Below are positions 48,966-60,345 of a stretch of DNA of 64,000 bases, piece by piece. Where the stretch lies: contig NC_051072.1 in NCBI RefSeq assembly GCF_004664715.2, positions 248,001 to 312,000 on the forward strand, read 5' to 3'. Position 1 is the stretch's first letter. Each line of letters starts with the position of its first letter. Origin of the DNA: Peromyscus leucopus. Lineage: Eukaryota; Chordata; Mammalia; Rodentia; Cricetidae. The notes beneath the pieces were generated by a model that was not told where the DNA came from, ran no database searches, and worked only from the letters and a program-made list of their open reading frames with translations. A program made the translations under genes and the position numbers.

Positions 48966-49331
48966 TTAAGCCATCCTTGGTTCGAGGTGGAGGTGTGTGG
49001 GTTCAGGAGTGTCCACTGAACGAAGATTCAGAAGCGCCTTAAGAAGGAATCTAGCCTTTCCTGGCTGCAGAGGAATGCAGCCTCTAAGGACTGAAGTCCT
49101 TTCTCTTCAAAATTGCATTTCCACAAGTCAGAGATTTTCATGGATGTATTCTTTTCTTGGAGCACATTTATCATTGACTCAAATTACCAGGATTGCCAAT
49201 ATTGACCTTATTCTCTCCAATGATTGTAATAGATTTCATGTCGTCTATAAATGTCAAGTTACTGTGGTTGTTGAATGAGAATGGAATGAAAAATACCATT
49301 GTTTATCTTGTGGTATAAAAATGTCTGTTTA

Positions 49332-49416
49332 GGGGTTGGGGATTTAGCTCAGTGGTAGAGTGCTTGCTTAGCAAGCGCAAGGCCCTGGGTTTGGTCCTCA
49401 GTTCCGGGGGGAGGGG
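49332..49416 (+). mobile_element. ID SINE (BC1/tRNA-Ala-derived), unit 2 only
   Basis: ggggttggggatttagctc, agtggtagagtgcttgct and gcaagcgcaaggccctggg match the ID core with pol III A and B boxes. Flanked by perfect atgtctgttta (49,321-49,331 and 49,417-49,427). Unit 1 has the empty site at about 19,588. The 3' tail is G-rich rather than A-rich. Confidence 0.95.
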
Positions 49417-49427
49417 ATGTCTGTTTA

Positions 49428-50555
49428 AAAGCAGATAAGCATCCAGTCATTTATCCCAGCTTGGAGTATGTAGTTCATCGGTGAACGCATGGGGCCTCAG
49501 GTTTACTGTGGAAGCAAGACTGTACAGGGTCCAAACGTATTAAACACTCCCTACCCTCACAGTCCTAGGAAAGCTGCAGTAACCAAGATTTCCTACCAGT
49601 GCAGGTGTGGCTAGCTGCTCATTAGGCAGCCAGGTGACCCCATGGAGTCAAATCTTTGGTCACCTCTTGGACCCTATGAGCCTGCTGAAGGCAGGTACTA
49701 AACTTGAGATGCAGTGCAGTCTACTATCTACAGGCTGTGGTTAGAGTCACAGACCCCAAGTGGCCTCTGAGATGACCACAGCATAGACTCTGGGTGCTGC
49801 AGTGACAGCTGGAACCTCACAAGTCAGCCCCTCACACCCATAGTGACCTCACACCACTGGAACCAGGGCTCAAGTCCCTGCACTGTCCCCACTGTTTCAG
49901 TCCTGGGCTATGCTCAGGGAACCTCACACCTTAATATGAAGATATTTGTACCCCATGTTTATTGCTTTTTTATTCTCAGTTTAAAAAACCAGAATAATAA
50001 AAAAAAAACCCTGAATCAACATAAGCATTGATGAACACAAAATGGACAATATGTTGGTAAATATAAATATGTTTTCATATACACACACAGATGTGATGCT
50101 ATTTGGCCCTAAAAAAAGTATAATCACAAAATATACAGAAAAAACAGATGGACATTGACTGTATATCAGATGAGATCATCCAATCATATAAAGAAATACA
50201 TTGCATTTTCTCTCCCATATGGTTAATATAAATATTAATATATGTGCATATGTGAGGAAATGTATATGTGTGTACACTAAGTAAAGTAGAAAAGAGAATA
50301 AGGTTTAAATATTTGAAGATGAGGAAGGATTTAAAGCAGGTAATGAACATGGATTGTGAAAGAGGACATATGATAACAGATTGTCAGGTTCCAACTCTGT
50401 CATGGACTTTAATTTTCATGGTGTATAAGTGCATAAAATATATTCAGTGCCGATAGTGTCAAATCCAGTGTGAATGCCTCAGATTCTGTTCAGAATGTCT
50501 GTTCTAACTGCACAGAAGTTCATCACCTCTGTAATTTCACAGGCTTTCTGTTGGG
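49428..50555. other. Intergenic block shared with 19,600-20,696
   Basis: Collinear; no gene seen. Confidence 0.6.
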
Positions 50556-51010
50556 CCACCAACCTGCTCCCAAATCATGACATGGAGACTTATTAGTTAT
50601 GAATGCTTGGCCTTAGCTTAGGCTTGTTTCTTGCTAACTCTTATAACTTAACCTGTTTTTCATCCACATTTTGCCTCGGGGCTCTTTACCTTCTTTTTCT
50701 CTGTACATCTTACTTCCCTGCTGTCTCCATGGCTGTCTGGAAGCTTCCTGGCTTCTGGCCCTGGGGTGTCCCTCTCTGCCTTCTTTTTTCCTTTTCCTCC
50801 ATCTTAGATTTCTCTTTCTATTTTTTCCTTCTGCCTGCAAGCTCTGTCTATCCCTCTCTAGCAATTGGCTATTCTGTTTTTTATTGGACCAATCAGGTGC
50901 CTTAGGCAGACAAGGTGAAGCAAATTCAACATATCTTTATATCATTAACAAAGGCAGCAGAAACAAATGTAACACAACATTACACAGTTAAAGTAACATT
51001 TCATAGCATC
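50556..51010 (-). mobile_element. LTR family Z, sister of 20,697-21,245
   Basis: Contains the undisturbed body (ttgctaactcttataactta) that unit 1 has replaced by a poly(T) segment. Confidence 0.7.
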
Positions 51011-51150
51011 AACAAATGAAACATACCTTTCCCAAGTTAAAACAATGTTTGAGAACACTGTAGTTTTCAGGTATTGTTAATTTTCACATATGAATTATTT
51101 TACTTTTAAAATATGTTTAATATTACAGAAAGAAATGAGAAATGCCAGCT

Positions 51151-51402
51151 GAGATTATGAGTCTCTGCTCTACTATTTAGTCCCAAGAGTACGCATTTCT
51201 GCTATAGCATTTACTCCTGAGGATGGTGTCTCTGCTATACTATCAACTGCTGAGAGCATATGTTTCTGCTGTATTATTTACTCCTGAGTGTGTCTGTCCC
51301 TGATATACTATCTACTCTTGACAGTGTGAGCCTTTGTTATATTATTTACTCCTGAGCTTGGGAGTCTATGCTGAACTACTACTCCTGAGAGTGTGTGTCT
51401 GC
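51151..51402. repeat. Diverged 34-bp minisatellite (unit 2)
   Basis: Same unit order as 21,387-21,640, with only a few base changes. Confidence 0.8.
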
Positions 51403-51469
51403 CACAGTTCTCACATAAACTCATCCCTTGAAAAACTTTCTGCACAGATTATAACTTTAAATAATCATT

Positions 51470-51816
51470 TGTAGCTGGAGAATTTTCTCTCAAGCTCCTG
51501 CCATCCCTGCCAGTCCCGGAGCCCACTTATAAACACACAGACTCTTATATTATTTAAACTGTTTGGCCTAATGGCTCAGGCTTCTAGCTAACTAGTTCTT
51601 CTATCTTAAATTAACCCATTTTTATTAATCTATAAGTTGCCACGTGGCTCGTGGTTTACCGGTACCTTACATCTTGCTTGTCATGGCTGTGGTTGGCAGG
51701 TCTCTCCGACCCAGCCTTCCACTTCCCAGAATTCTCCTCTTTCCTTGTCCCACCTATACTTCCTGTCTGGTCACTGGCCAATCAGTGTTTATTTATACAG
51801 AGTGATAGTCACAGCA
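51470..51816 (-). mobile_element. Solo ERVK LTR, 347 bp, unit 2 only
   Basis: TG...CA ends (tgtagctggagaatttt, gatagtcacagca) with perfect 6-bp flanks atcatt (51,464-51,469 and 51,817-51,822). The unit 1 empty site is near 21,697-21,710. Confidence 0.92.
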
Positions 51817-51822
51817 ATCATT

Positions 51823-52340
51823 CTCTTCTAGAACAATTGTATATCCATTAAGGACATTTCCATTCATAAGGGAATCTCCTTCTGTGTTCTAAGAAAATTA
51901 CTAACTAGGTCTACAGAGACTCTAAGCAAGAAGGAAATATTGACTCATAAACACATAGCAAACTGGACCTTGCTTCAAAGTGTACTGCTGACCAATTCTT
52001 AAACTATTTTTTTTTTAATAGAACCTTCCCACACAGCAGCTTTTCTGTGTTATTAACTCTGATGGAAATTAAAACTAGAAGCGTAGACTCCCTTGGTTAT
52101 GTAATCCAAAGGCTTATCATTTCTCTGTGTTTTCTATAATATGCATATAACTTTTACAGGTTAACAAACTGATATTAACAAAATTCAATGATAGAAGGTA
52201 TGTGATATCTTGTAACTTCCTAACTACCAAATTCATTTGACAGTTACACTCCTTTCCTAACTTTATAATGATGGATAACCAGGAACTACAACAGCTGTGA
52301 TCACTATGGATGCAGGAGGAGGGGAAAGGAGGGTGGGGAG
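51823..52340. other. Block shared with 21,712-22,220
   Basis: Collinear; no gene seen. Confidence 0.6.
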
Positions 52341-53088
52341 TGGAGTCAGAGTTTTCCTGGTCCTGCCAGGCGCAGGTCAGGACAAATCTCTCTCACCTGC
52401 CAGTCCTGTAGCTGCTTAGATCCAACCGAGTAAACACACAGAGACTTATATTACTTATAAACTGTATGGCCATGTCAGGATTCTTGTTATCTAGTTCTTA
52501 TATCTTAAATTAACCCATTTTTATTAATCTATAAGTTGCCGTGTGGCTTGTGGCTTACCAGTATCTTACATCTTTTTTTTTTTCTTTTATTTTACAACAC
52601 CATTCAGTTCAACATAATAGCCACAGATTCCCTGTTCTCCCCTCTCACCCCCTCTCCCTCCCCCCAGCCCACCCCCCATTCCCACCTCCTCCAGATCAAG
52701 GTCTCCCCCGAGGACCGGGATCGACCTGGTAGACTCAGTCCAGGCAAGTCCAGTCCCCCCCTCCCAGACCGAGCCAAGCGTCCCTGCATAAGTCAAAAAC
52801 AGTGGTTAGATGCCACGAAGTAGGTGGCAATGCCTTAACCGTATGTGTGTTGTTAGGCCCAAGGGCCTCTTCCATCCTTGTCAAGGGGAGTGCTAACCTT
52901 CTCTCCTTTCATACAACACAGTAGTATCTTACATCTCACTTGTCATCGTGGTGGCTGGCAGCATCTCTCTGCCTCAGCCTTCCATTTTCCAGACCTCTTT
53001 TCTCTCTTTGTCCCACCTACACTTCCTGCCTGGCTACTGGCCAAGCAGCATTTTATTTATCAATCAATCATCCACAGCACCTCCCCCT
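52341..53088 (-). mobile_element. 3' LTR of an antisense ERVK, interrupted by an L1 end
   Basis: The minus strand starts tgctgtggatgattgatt at about 53,083, directly after a purine tract (plus cctcccccttttctttttttt). It ends near gagttttcctggtcctgcc. The L1 piece at 52,574-52,922 splits it. Confidence 0.75.
52574..52922 (-). mobile_element. Very short L1 3'-UTR insertion with 14-bp duplication
   Basis: Poly(T) then L1 3'-UTR reverse complement. Flanked by perfect agtatcttacatct (52,560-52,573 and 52,923-52,936). Confidence 0.92.
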
Positions 53089-54739
53089 TTTCTTTTTTTT
53101 AAAGGTTTTAACTTTGACAAAGTAAAATTACATATTACAGAACAATTATCAAGCAAAAATTACAGTTACAATATCTAGTCTATTTCTATTTGGCAAAATT
53201 AAAGAAGATATCCTATCTATCCTATATTTATGAGTCTAGGGTTTCATCTTTTATCATAACTGAGGAAATTATAACTAGCTAGTCTTCAACTACATCAAAG
53301 ACCTCAGAAGGATATAGTATTACCTGAGAAATGGGAAAAGGATGCAAGCAACTTTTGGGAGTCTTGCAAGAGTAGACAGAGACAGCTGGCAGCCTGGACA
53401 GTTCTTTGGTAAAGTTGGGGCATCTGTCTTCAGCCCACAGGCCTAGAGTCTCTCAGTCACTTTTCTCTGTGTCCTGTAGAATGTCTGGCAGTTTCCTCTG
53501 AAGGACCATTTTGCCAAGAAAAGTTCAGTAGTCACCTTTCTATGGGTCCTGCATGTCCAGTCGATCAAGTAGTCCAGGCAAGAACAGTTTCTTGCCCAAT
53601 GGCTATTTTTACCAAGAAGAAGATAAACTCCATATGGAGTATCTTCGATGCCCATCCTCCTCTCTGAAGTAAATCTGGTGCTGCCAGGAACAGACATGTC
53701 TCACTGTCCAGAAAGTCTAAATTTTTAAAAATATTTTAAATGTCATATTCTGTAGGTCTTTGAAGTGTTTGAAGATTACCTGTCTATCTGGAATATATCT
53801 ATATGTACCTAGAAAACATAACTAACATGGCTACAAGTATGATTATCATAGATGACTAATTATTAATCTATTTCTTAATTATCCATTACAATTTTAAATG
53901 AGCCATACAAACATAATACCTTAAACGAGAGTAAAAATATAATACAGTATAACAAAATTAACTTTAAATTTGTATCAATTAACTAAAATCTATAGCAATG
54001 TAAAACATTTTTAAACAAGTTGCTCTTTAAAAGTAGGTTCAATAATCTACCCTTTCATCCTATCGTATGCATATCATATCCCCTTTTCTTCTTTAGAAAG
54101 AGATCGCATTTATAATCAACCTGATTTAAATAAAAATATTGGTTTTTCTTTGTCCCACACCAGAGGGCTCTTCTGATATAGGACACAAGAATCTCTTAAC
54201 CTTTTATTTTAGGAATATGCTTAGGTTTAGAGAAGAAGTGAGCCAATTCCATCTCCAAAGCCAGCTTGGTACATTTGGGAATTTGGGCATAGCTTCTCTT
54301 ACTACTTCCTGATGGATGGGGTGCTGTATCTTATGGGGACACAAAGAAAATTTTAGGATTATGGATTAGTCCTAGAGGGTGTATCATCTGAGCCAGTTGC
54401 CTTGAAATGGTTCTGGATGTTGGATCATCTGGGTCTTGGTGTCATCAGAGACCTTTCAGGGGGTCTTGGCTGGTCAAACCTGATGTATCTTAATCTGGAA
54501 CAAATCCATAGCCTCTGGCTTTCTGTGGAAACAAAAGCAGAGCCTCCTTTCCAAAGCAACATATTCTTAGATCCAAATTTTGAAGTCAAGGTATCTTGAA
54601 AATATACATATTGGCTTAACTCAACAGCTTTTATAATCAAATATTTTTCTGCAGTTAAGAATCCCAAAGACAACACACTGCAGATTCTCTGTGTAATATC
54701 CATCTTATCCATCTTTACATGGCTTTTTTTGGGGTTCAT
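53089..54739 (-). mobile_element. Antisense ERVK internal region with integrase end
   Basis: Minus-strand order is integrase C-terminal remnant (54,739-54,425; SKNMLLWKGGSAFVSTES, LWICSRL), tail, purine tract, LTR. The tail matches 34,800-35,700 and the antisense copy at 15,873-17,060. No env lies between pol end and LTR. Confidence 0.7.
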
Positions 54740-54741
54740 AT

Positions 54742-54788
<47 letters not shown>

Positions 54789-54790
54789 TG
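54740..54790 (+). repeat. (TTTA)n microsatellite
   Basis: About 12 pure tetranucleotide units, abutting an antisense B1. Confidence 0.95.
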
Positions 54791-54945
54791 CTTTGTTTTT
54801 TGAGACAGGGTTTCTCTGTATATCTCTGGCTGGCCTAGAACTCACTCTATAGACCAGACTGGCATAAACTCAGAGACCTGCCTGCCTCTGCCTCCTGAGT
54901 ACTGAGATTAAAAGTGCACACCACCACCACCAAGCACTTTGTTCA
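54791..54945 (-). mobile_element. B1 SINE, antisense
   Basis: ttttgagacagggtttctctg to agtgcacaccaccaccacc. Confidence 0.9.
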
Positions 54946-55668
54946 CTCTTAATGAGTATTTTTCCCTTTTGATAGTGTACCCTATCAAACTCTTAATATA
55001 CTGAAAAACTCAAATGTCACCTTCAAGGTGTCATTTCAGGTCCTCAATTTAGGTTATTCCATCCTGACACATTGCTTGCAAGTCTATTATAATATGCAAT
55101 TCATTCTGCCAAGTATTTATCTACTATGTAGAGACCAACTATTCCAGTTTTCTGGTACTGAAGGATTTCCTGGATGTTAAGAGTTTTTGTTGGATAGAGT
55201 GCTAAAACCTGGACTGTTCCAGGCAGACAACAGTGAAATGATAATCATCCTAACTTACAGACAAGTTTGTCTCCCCTTTGCCAACCAGCAGTCCAGAGGG
55301 AAAGGAGCTCACACCTTCTCTCCATTCATACAATGACTTGCACATAGAAATACTGGTAATAGGGGCTGGAGAGATGGCTCAGTCGTTATGAGCACTGAAA
55401 CAGCTTGCAACTGTCTGTAACTCCAAGATCTGACACCCTCACATAGACATACATGCTGGCAAAACGCCAATGCACAGAAAATAAAAAAAAATCCTGCTAA
55501 TAGTGAGAATAATAGTTTATACTTGAGCCTTTACAACATGTCAGGTTCTGTGCTTGGATTCTTTTTTTTTTTTTTTTACACAGGGAAACCCTGTCCTGAA
55601 ACAACCACTCCCTGCCCCCCCCCAAAAAGTTTTACCTTCTTAGTGCTAAAAGACAGTCTTTAAAGATT
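54946..55668. other. Foreign non-cluster segment with B2-like and MIR-like pieces
   Basis: Not found elsewhere in the window. Contains a B2-derived SINE (55,365-55,490, ggggctggagagatggctc then divergent) inside what looks like an old MIR/L2-type sequence (tttacaacatgtcaggttctg near 55,530), and a B1 fragment near 55,580. No gene seen. Confidence 0.5.
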
Positions 55669-55712
55669 ACTCCATAATCCTAAAATTTTCTTTGTGTCCC
55701 CATAAGATACAC

Positions 55713-56857
55713 GCACCAGAAGAGAATTTGACATTTCTGCTGCCATTGTTGCTGTTATAGCAGTGGCAGCCACCACTGCTACTCTTTCTGGGATCACCAT
55801 TTCATAATTGCTTACTACAGCTAGCATGGTAGAGACCCTGGCAGCAAAAGTAGCTACCACAGTTACTTAATCTTTCATTCTATTGGGCATGATAAATTTA
55901 ATTCAATAGTATATACATTTTGATTGGCTTTGAAAAATATGAATTTATGAACTCAAGTTCCATTTGCTTTTGGGGTACCATACCATCTTACAAGGACTCC
56001 AATTTGCAGTAAGGCTCGTTAAGGAAGGGAATGGCTCAGTTGCCTTTAGCCTATTGGCTATGGGTGGGTTAGGATTGCTATTGGCCTTTTCTGTGTTGAA
56101 CACACAGATTGCAAGCCCAACGCTACTTTGAGATCTTTGGCAGCAGTTAACTCTGTAGCTCACACATGATTGAGCCTGTATGATAATGAGTATTCAGAGA
56201 TGGGTAATGCCTGGGGGGCACTCACCAACCTAAGGCAGAGTGCCTGTGTGACCTGGACAGGTGTCTCCATGACACTGCTAACAAGGACTTGTCTAACAGG
56301 GGGATCCAGAAGCCTTCTATTTCAGCCATATCTGGTCCCACTGATAACCACTGGCCACAGCCCAAGAGTGATTTAGGAAGACCTTGAAGAGGTGATGGGA
56401 ACTGCCCATGCTCTCCAGGAGGACTCATATAGCACCCTGTTCTCCAGCCTCACGGAGGCCCACACGTATTAGGAATGTACCTGAAGATACTAGACATTTC
56501 TGAACCTTGTAACTCGGATCAAGGCCCTGCAGGAGTCATCCCATGAAACCACCCCCTTTATTCCCAGTGCAGAGATTCTTGGGGACCATTTTTAACCCTG
56601 ATCTCACAGGGTCCCATAGAAAGAGAGGAGATATTTGTAGACTGCAAGCCTGAGCTCTTGGGGTCTACTTATCAGCTCAGTGTGGGCAACTGGGGTGTGC
56701 AAGGAGGGGAACACTTCAAGACCAGTTTCTGCTCTTTGTAAATTATTTAGGAAATCTACTGTGTCATTTTATTAGAAAGATACCAGTGTGTCAGTTTCTA
56801 GATCACATTGCTTTTTCATAATTAAAAACTTGCTTTTGGGAAAAAAAAAAAAAAAAA
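55713..56857 (+). mobile_element. ERVK env and 3' segment ending in poly(A)
   Basis: Starts abruptly inside the env TM-like piece (ccagaagagaatttgacat), matches 36,860-37,430 for about 570 bp, then differs. It ends attaaaaacttgcttttggg followed by 17 or more A (56,841-56,857), giving an ATTAAA signal and tail. Stops interrupt all frames. Confidence 0.65.
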
Positions 56858-57720
56858 GGTAAGTCTGGGTGAATTTCATCGCTCTAAAGCCATCCCTGTC
56901 TCCTCCTGAGGTTACACTGATACAGGGCTCCTTAGTCCTCAGCATCTGAGCCTTTCCGGGAGTTAACTCACTTGATCCCTTATGATGCCATCCCAGTAGG
57001 AAGCTGACCCTCTGTAAATTTTATGACAGCCAGATTCTTGTGCTGTAATCATTGTTAAAACAGGTCAGTTTGGACATATCCAAAACCAACAAGGTTTAAA
57101 ATTATATTAGTTTGGGAGAATTTAATACATGTATATTGAATGTTTTATTCAAATCTCCACATTCCTTCACCTATTGCTTCTTACCCTTAGAAAAGAACAT
57201 TGCTCTTCCACCTTTGTGGGCTTTTTCTTTGTTATTTCTTCATTCCACTTAGTGCTCCCTCCAGGTGTAGGGGACAACTGACTTCAACCCAGAAGCCTCT
57301 CAGATTGACTGTCTCCCTCAGGAGCCATCAATTGCCAGTATCTTCTCCACAAGGTGAGAGACATAGTGAGACCCTTATGCAACCATGCTTATTGTATGGT
57401 GGGGTTTAGCCTGTGGAAGTGTTGTCCATGTAATAACAGCCCCAGTGTGTTCATGCATGAAATGGTGCTGACATTCCTATCAATGTTTCAGGGTTCTAAA
57501 AGGTTTCTCATTTCTACTGTCTCACTGCAGACATCGACCATATCAGGCTCTGACATTCTTTCTGCTGCTTTTCCCTTAGGAACCAATGACTTTTGGCTTT
57601 AGATGTATGTGAAGCCAATGTGTGACACAGCTGTCACTTTTAGATCAGGGACCTCCACAGGCTGATATTCTCTACACTTCGACCAATTTGCATCTCCTTT
57701 TATTCTTTATTTTTGGATCC
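56858..57720. other. Block shared with 22,282-22,955 and 24,316-24,510
   Basis: Collinear with unit 1 where repeat W interrupts it. No gene seen. Confidence 0.6.
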
Positions 57721-58120
57721 TGCCGACAATCAGCTGGGTATCTGGGTGAGGGCATGCAAACTGTAGAGACAATGAAGACGACAGAACAGAGTCGAGAAGA
57801 TTGCCAGTCAATGCCCGACAGTCCCTTGTTTATTTCACAGCCAGCTTATACAGTCTTGAAGGACAGAGGTAGAACAATGCACAGCACAGGCATTCAACCA
57901 CTATCTGTCCTGCCTTGTGTCAAGGAGCAGGCAGTTTCATTTTCTATCTCGATGTACCTCTGACTGGCATCAGCAGTCTGCATCCAGGTAGATAGTGAGT
58001 GCCTTCCTTGGGCTAATCAGGACATTCTCACAACCCTGGAGCAGGCAAGCTTGAACTCTATTGACTAAGAATAGACTTCAGATTAAAACTGGGAAACTGA
58101 GTGCGTTTTGGGCTCCCACA
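57721..58120 (-). mobile_element. LTR (TGTGGGAGCCC type), antisense, unit 2 only
   Basis: Minus-strand start tgtgggagcccaaaacgc resembles the IAP-like LTR at 40,044; the end on that strand is gattgtcggca. Unit 1 is uninterrupted at about 24,510-24,520. The target duplication is not clear. Confidence 0.6.
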
Positions 58121-58820
58121 CTTCATCTATCACACCATATAATATTGTCTGGTGGGTGTTGAAAGGTGATTGACTCTGTACGTGTAAAGATAACGGGTTC
58201 ATTTAGTTAGTATCCACTTATTAGAATAACAGCATTAAATTCTCCCTAGGGCTTATCACCTAGCCAAGCAAAAGTATATCAACAAATTAACATCACACCA
58301 GTAACTGTTTGTGGATAAGCTTTAAATCCAATCAGAAAATAATTGGTTCCTTCATAACTTCCCCATCATCATTGCTCTATGGGCACTGTTGTTTTTTATA
58401 TGAGGCACAGCAGCTGCACCTGATGACATCTCTGCCTCAGCTGATGACTGCGTCTCTGCAGCTGATGTCTTGCTGCTGAGGCCTAAGACTGGAAGAGCCT
58501 TCCTGTAGTTTTAACTAACTCTCTATCCTTTTATTTTACCAATAAGGATTCAGGAGCTAGATACTGCTAGAGAGACAGAGATTCTTACACACCTAGGGGA
58601 GATATTACAGGAGCTTGGATGACTCCACTGAGAAAAACAGTAACTATGACACAGCCCAAATCTCAGATTCCAGGCACTCAATGGACAAAGTTATGACATG
58701 GTAAAGGTTTCATGGAATACTTATAGTTGCAGAAGAAAGGGACTTATTAATCAAACATATTGCTTGATCAAACTGTTGGGGGTTACAACAAAGAGAAGTC
58801 TCTTCTCTAATGACATTCTT
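58121..58820. other. 3' flank of gene C, shared with 24,520-25,230
   Basis: Collinear; no gene or clear polyadenylation site seen. Confidence 0.6.
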
Positions 58821-59733
58821 TGTTCTATAATATTCAAGGTCCAGCCTTAAATTTATACAAATCCAGGGTCCAGGAAAGACACTTCCAATGGCGTGGGAAT
58901 AAATCCAGTTGCTTGGAGCTCTTTAGTTCAATTCATTTATTCCTCAGTTACCATCATGCAGTCACCAGTTCAACTCTCTCAGATCTCTATTTCCTTAGTT
59001 CCCTTCTTGTTCCCTCAATTCTTAATTCCCTCTAATCTTCAGTTCCTCAATTCTTCAACCCTTCAATCTTCACTTCCTAGTTCCCTCAATTCTTCATTCC
59101 CTCCATTCCTAGTTCTCTCCAATCATAGCTCTCTCCCATCTTCAATCCCTCAATCCTCCATCCTTCAGTCTGTCCTTCCTTCCTTCCTTCCCTTCCCTCA
59201 GGACTGGTCTATATCTGATCCTAGACAGTAACACCTTATATTTTGTATACAGCGTAAGATTGTAGGTGTCCTCACTAGAGGATTCCTGGCAATTTTATTT
59301 GCAACCCAAAAGGGGAGAGATAAGAGTGGAGTCAGTTAGCAGTTGGGATAAATCAGAAAAGGAATTTAAGTGCTAGAAATATATCCTTATTGTGGTAAGG
59401 CGAAGGCATTATAAATCTATCAACTATAGACTTACAGGTAATAGGGTAGGCAAAGTCTGTAGGTCACTAAAAGTTAAAACTGTCATCTTTTTCCTCTGTC
59501 ACCAGTTTCCTGATGGGGTGAGGTGGGGAGAAGAGTACTGATAGCTAACAGATGATCTGGTAGCTGTCTGTTGCTTGCTTGTCTTTTAAGACTTTGTTTG
59601 GGGTTGACTTTATCTTAGGAAGTACCTCAAGGAGGGTATTTGCAAATGGCAGATACCCAAAACAAAAGAGGGGGCCTGGCACTCAGAGGCAGAAGGTTCT
59701 GTCTACTTGACTATTCAGGTGCTTTGAAAAGGA

Positions 59734-59784
<51 letters not shown>

Positions 59785-59959
59785 TAGGAGAATTATGAGC
59801 ACAAAGAATTCATAGCAAGACACAACTGAGTATTAAGCCACATAACACCAATAGACCTTGCTGACTGGCTTTCCCACTTGACTGACCCTTGGCCTCGTCA
59901 AGGTACAACTTATTATATACAGCTAGACTTCTATTTTCATATTCCTGTGGCTCGCATTA
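58821..59959 (-). mobile_element. Repeat W family insertion flanked by ATTCTT, unit 2 only
   Basis: A 1.14-kb insert with attctt on both sides (58,815-58,820 and 59,960-59,965). Unit 1 has a near-empty site at about 25,243. Part of it (gcaacccaaaaggggagag) is the reverse of repeat W at 11,440 and 23,690. It contains a pyrimidine-rich block (58,925-59,200) and a (CA)n tract (59,731-59,780). Confidence 0.6.
59731..59780 (+). repeat. (AC)n microsatellite
   Basis: About 25 pure dinucleotide units; likely polymorphic. Confidence 0.95.
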
Positions 59960-60052
59960 ATTCTTAGCATTCGTGCTCTTGGAAGTTAGGTGTTCGTGTG
60001 GACATTCCAACATAATTAACTTAATATTCTCCACTATGGATTCATTAGATGT

Positions 60053-60345
60053 GGATAAAACCTGAATTATCAGCAAAGACTTTGCCACACTTCACACATT
60101 CATAGAATTTGTAGTCAGAATGAATTATTTGATGTGTTTTAAGGATTGAAGAAGTAAACTTCCTAAAAACATTTGTAGGATTTCTCTCCTGTATGAACTA
60201 TATCATGTGTTGAGTAAGGATATAAAAATTAGCAAAGTCTTTGGCACATTCCCCATACTTTTAGGGATTGTCTTCAGAATGAATTTTTTTTAATGTCGTC
60301 TAAAAGTTAAAAATAAGGAAAAGCATCATCACACTCTTCAGACTT
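60053..60345 (-). pseudogene. Decayed 3' fingers beyond the stop of gene C
   Basis: Directly after the TAA the frame continues KSEECDDAFPYF, a finger whose first Cys has become Ser. More remnants follow with stops and shifts, ending in a CVKCGK-like piece near 60,090. The same Tyr-to-stop change ends the array in gene B, so the truncation predates the duplication. Confidence 0.7.

Noticed and set aside
49332..49416. Possible tRNA gene
   Set aside because: It is tRNA-derived but matches the ID SINE and has target duplications; it lacks a foldable full tRNA.
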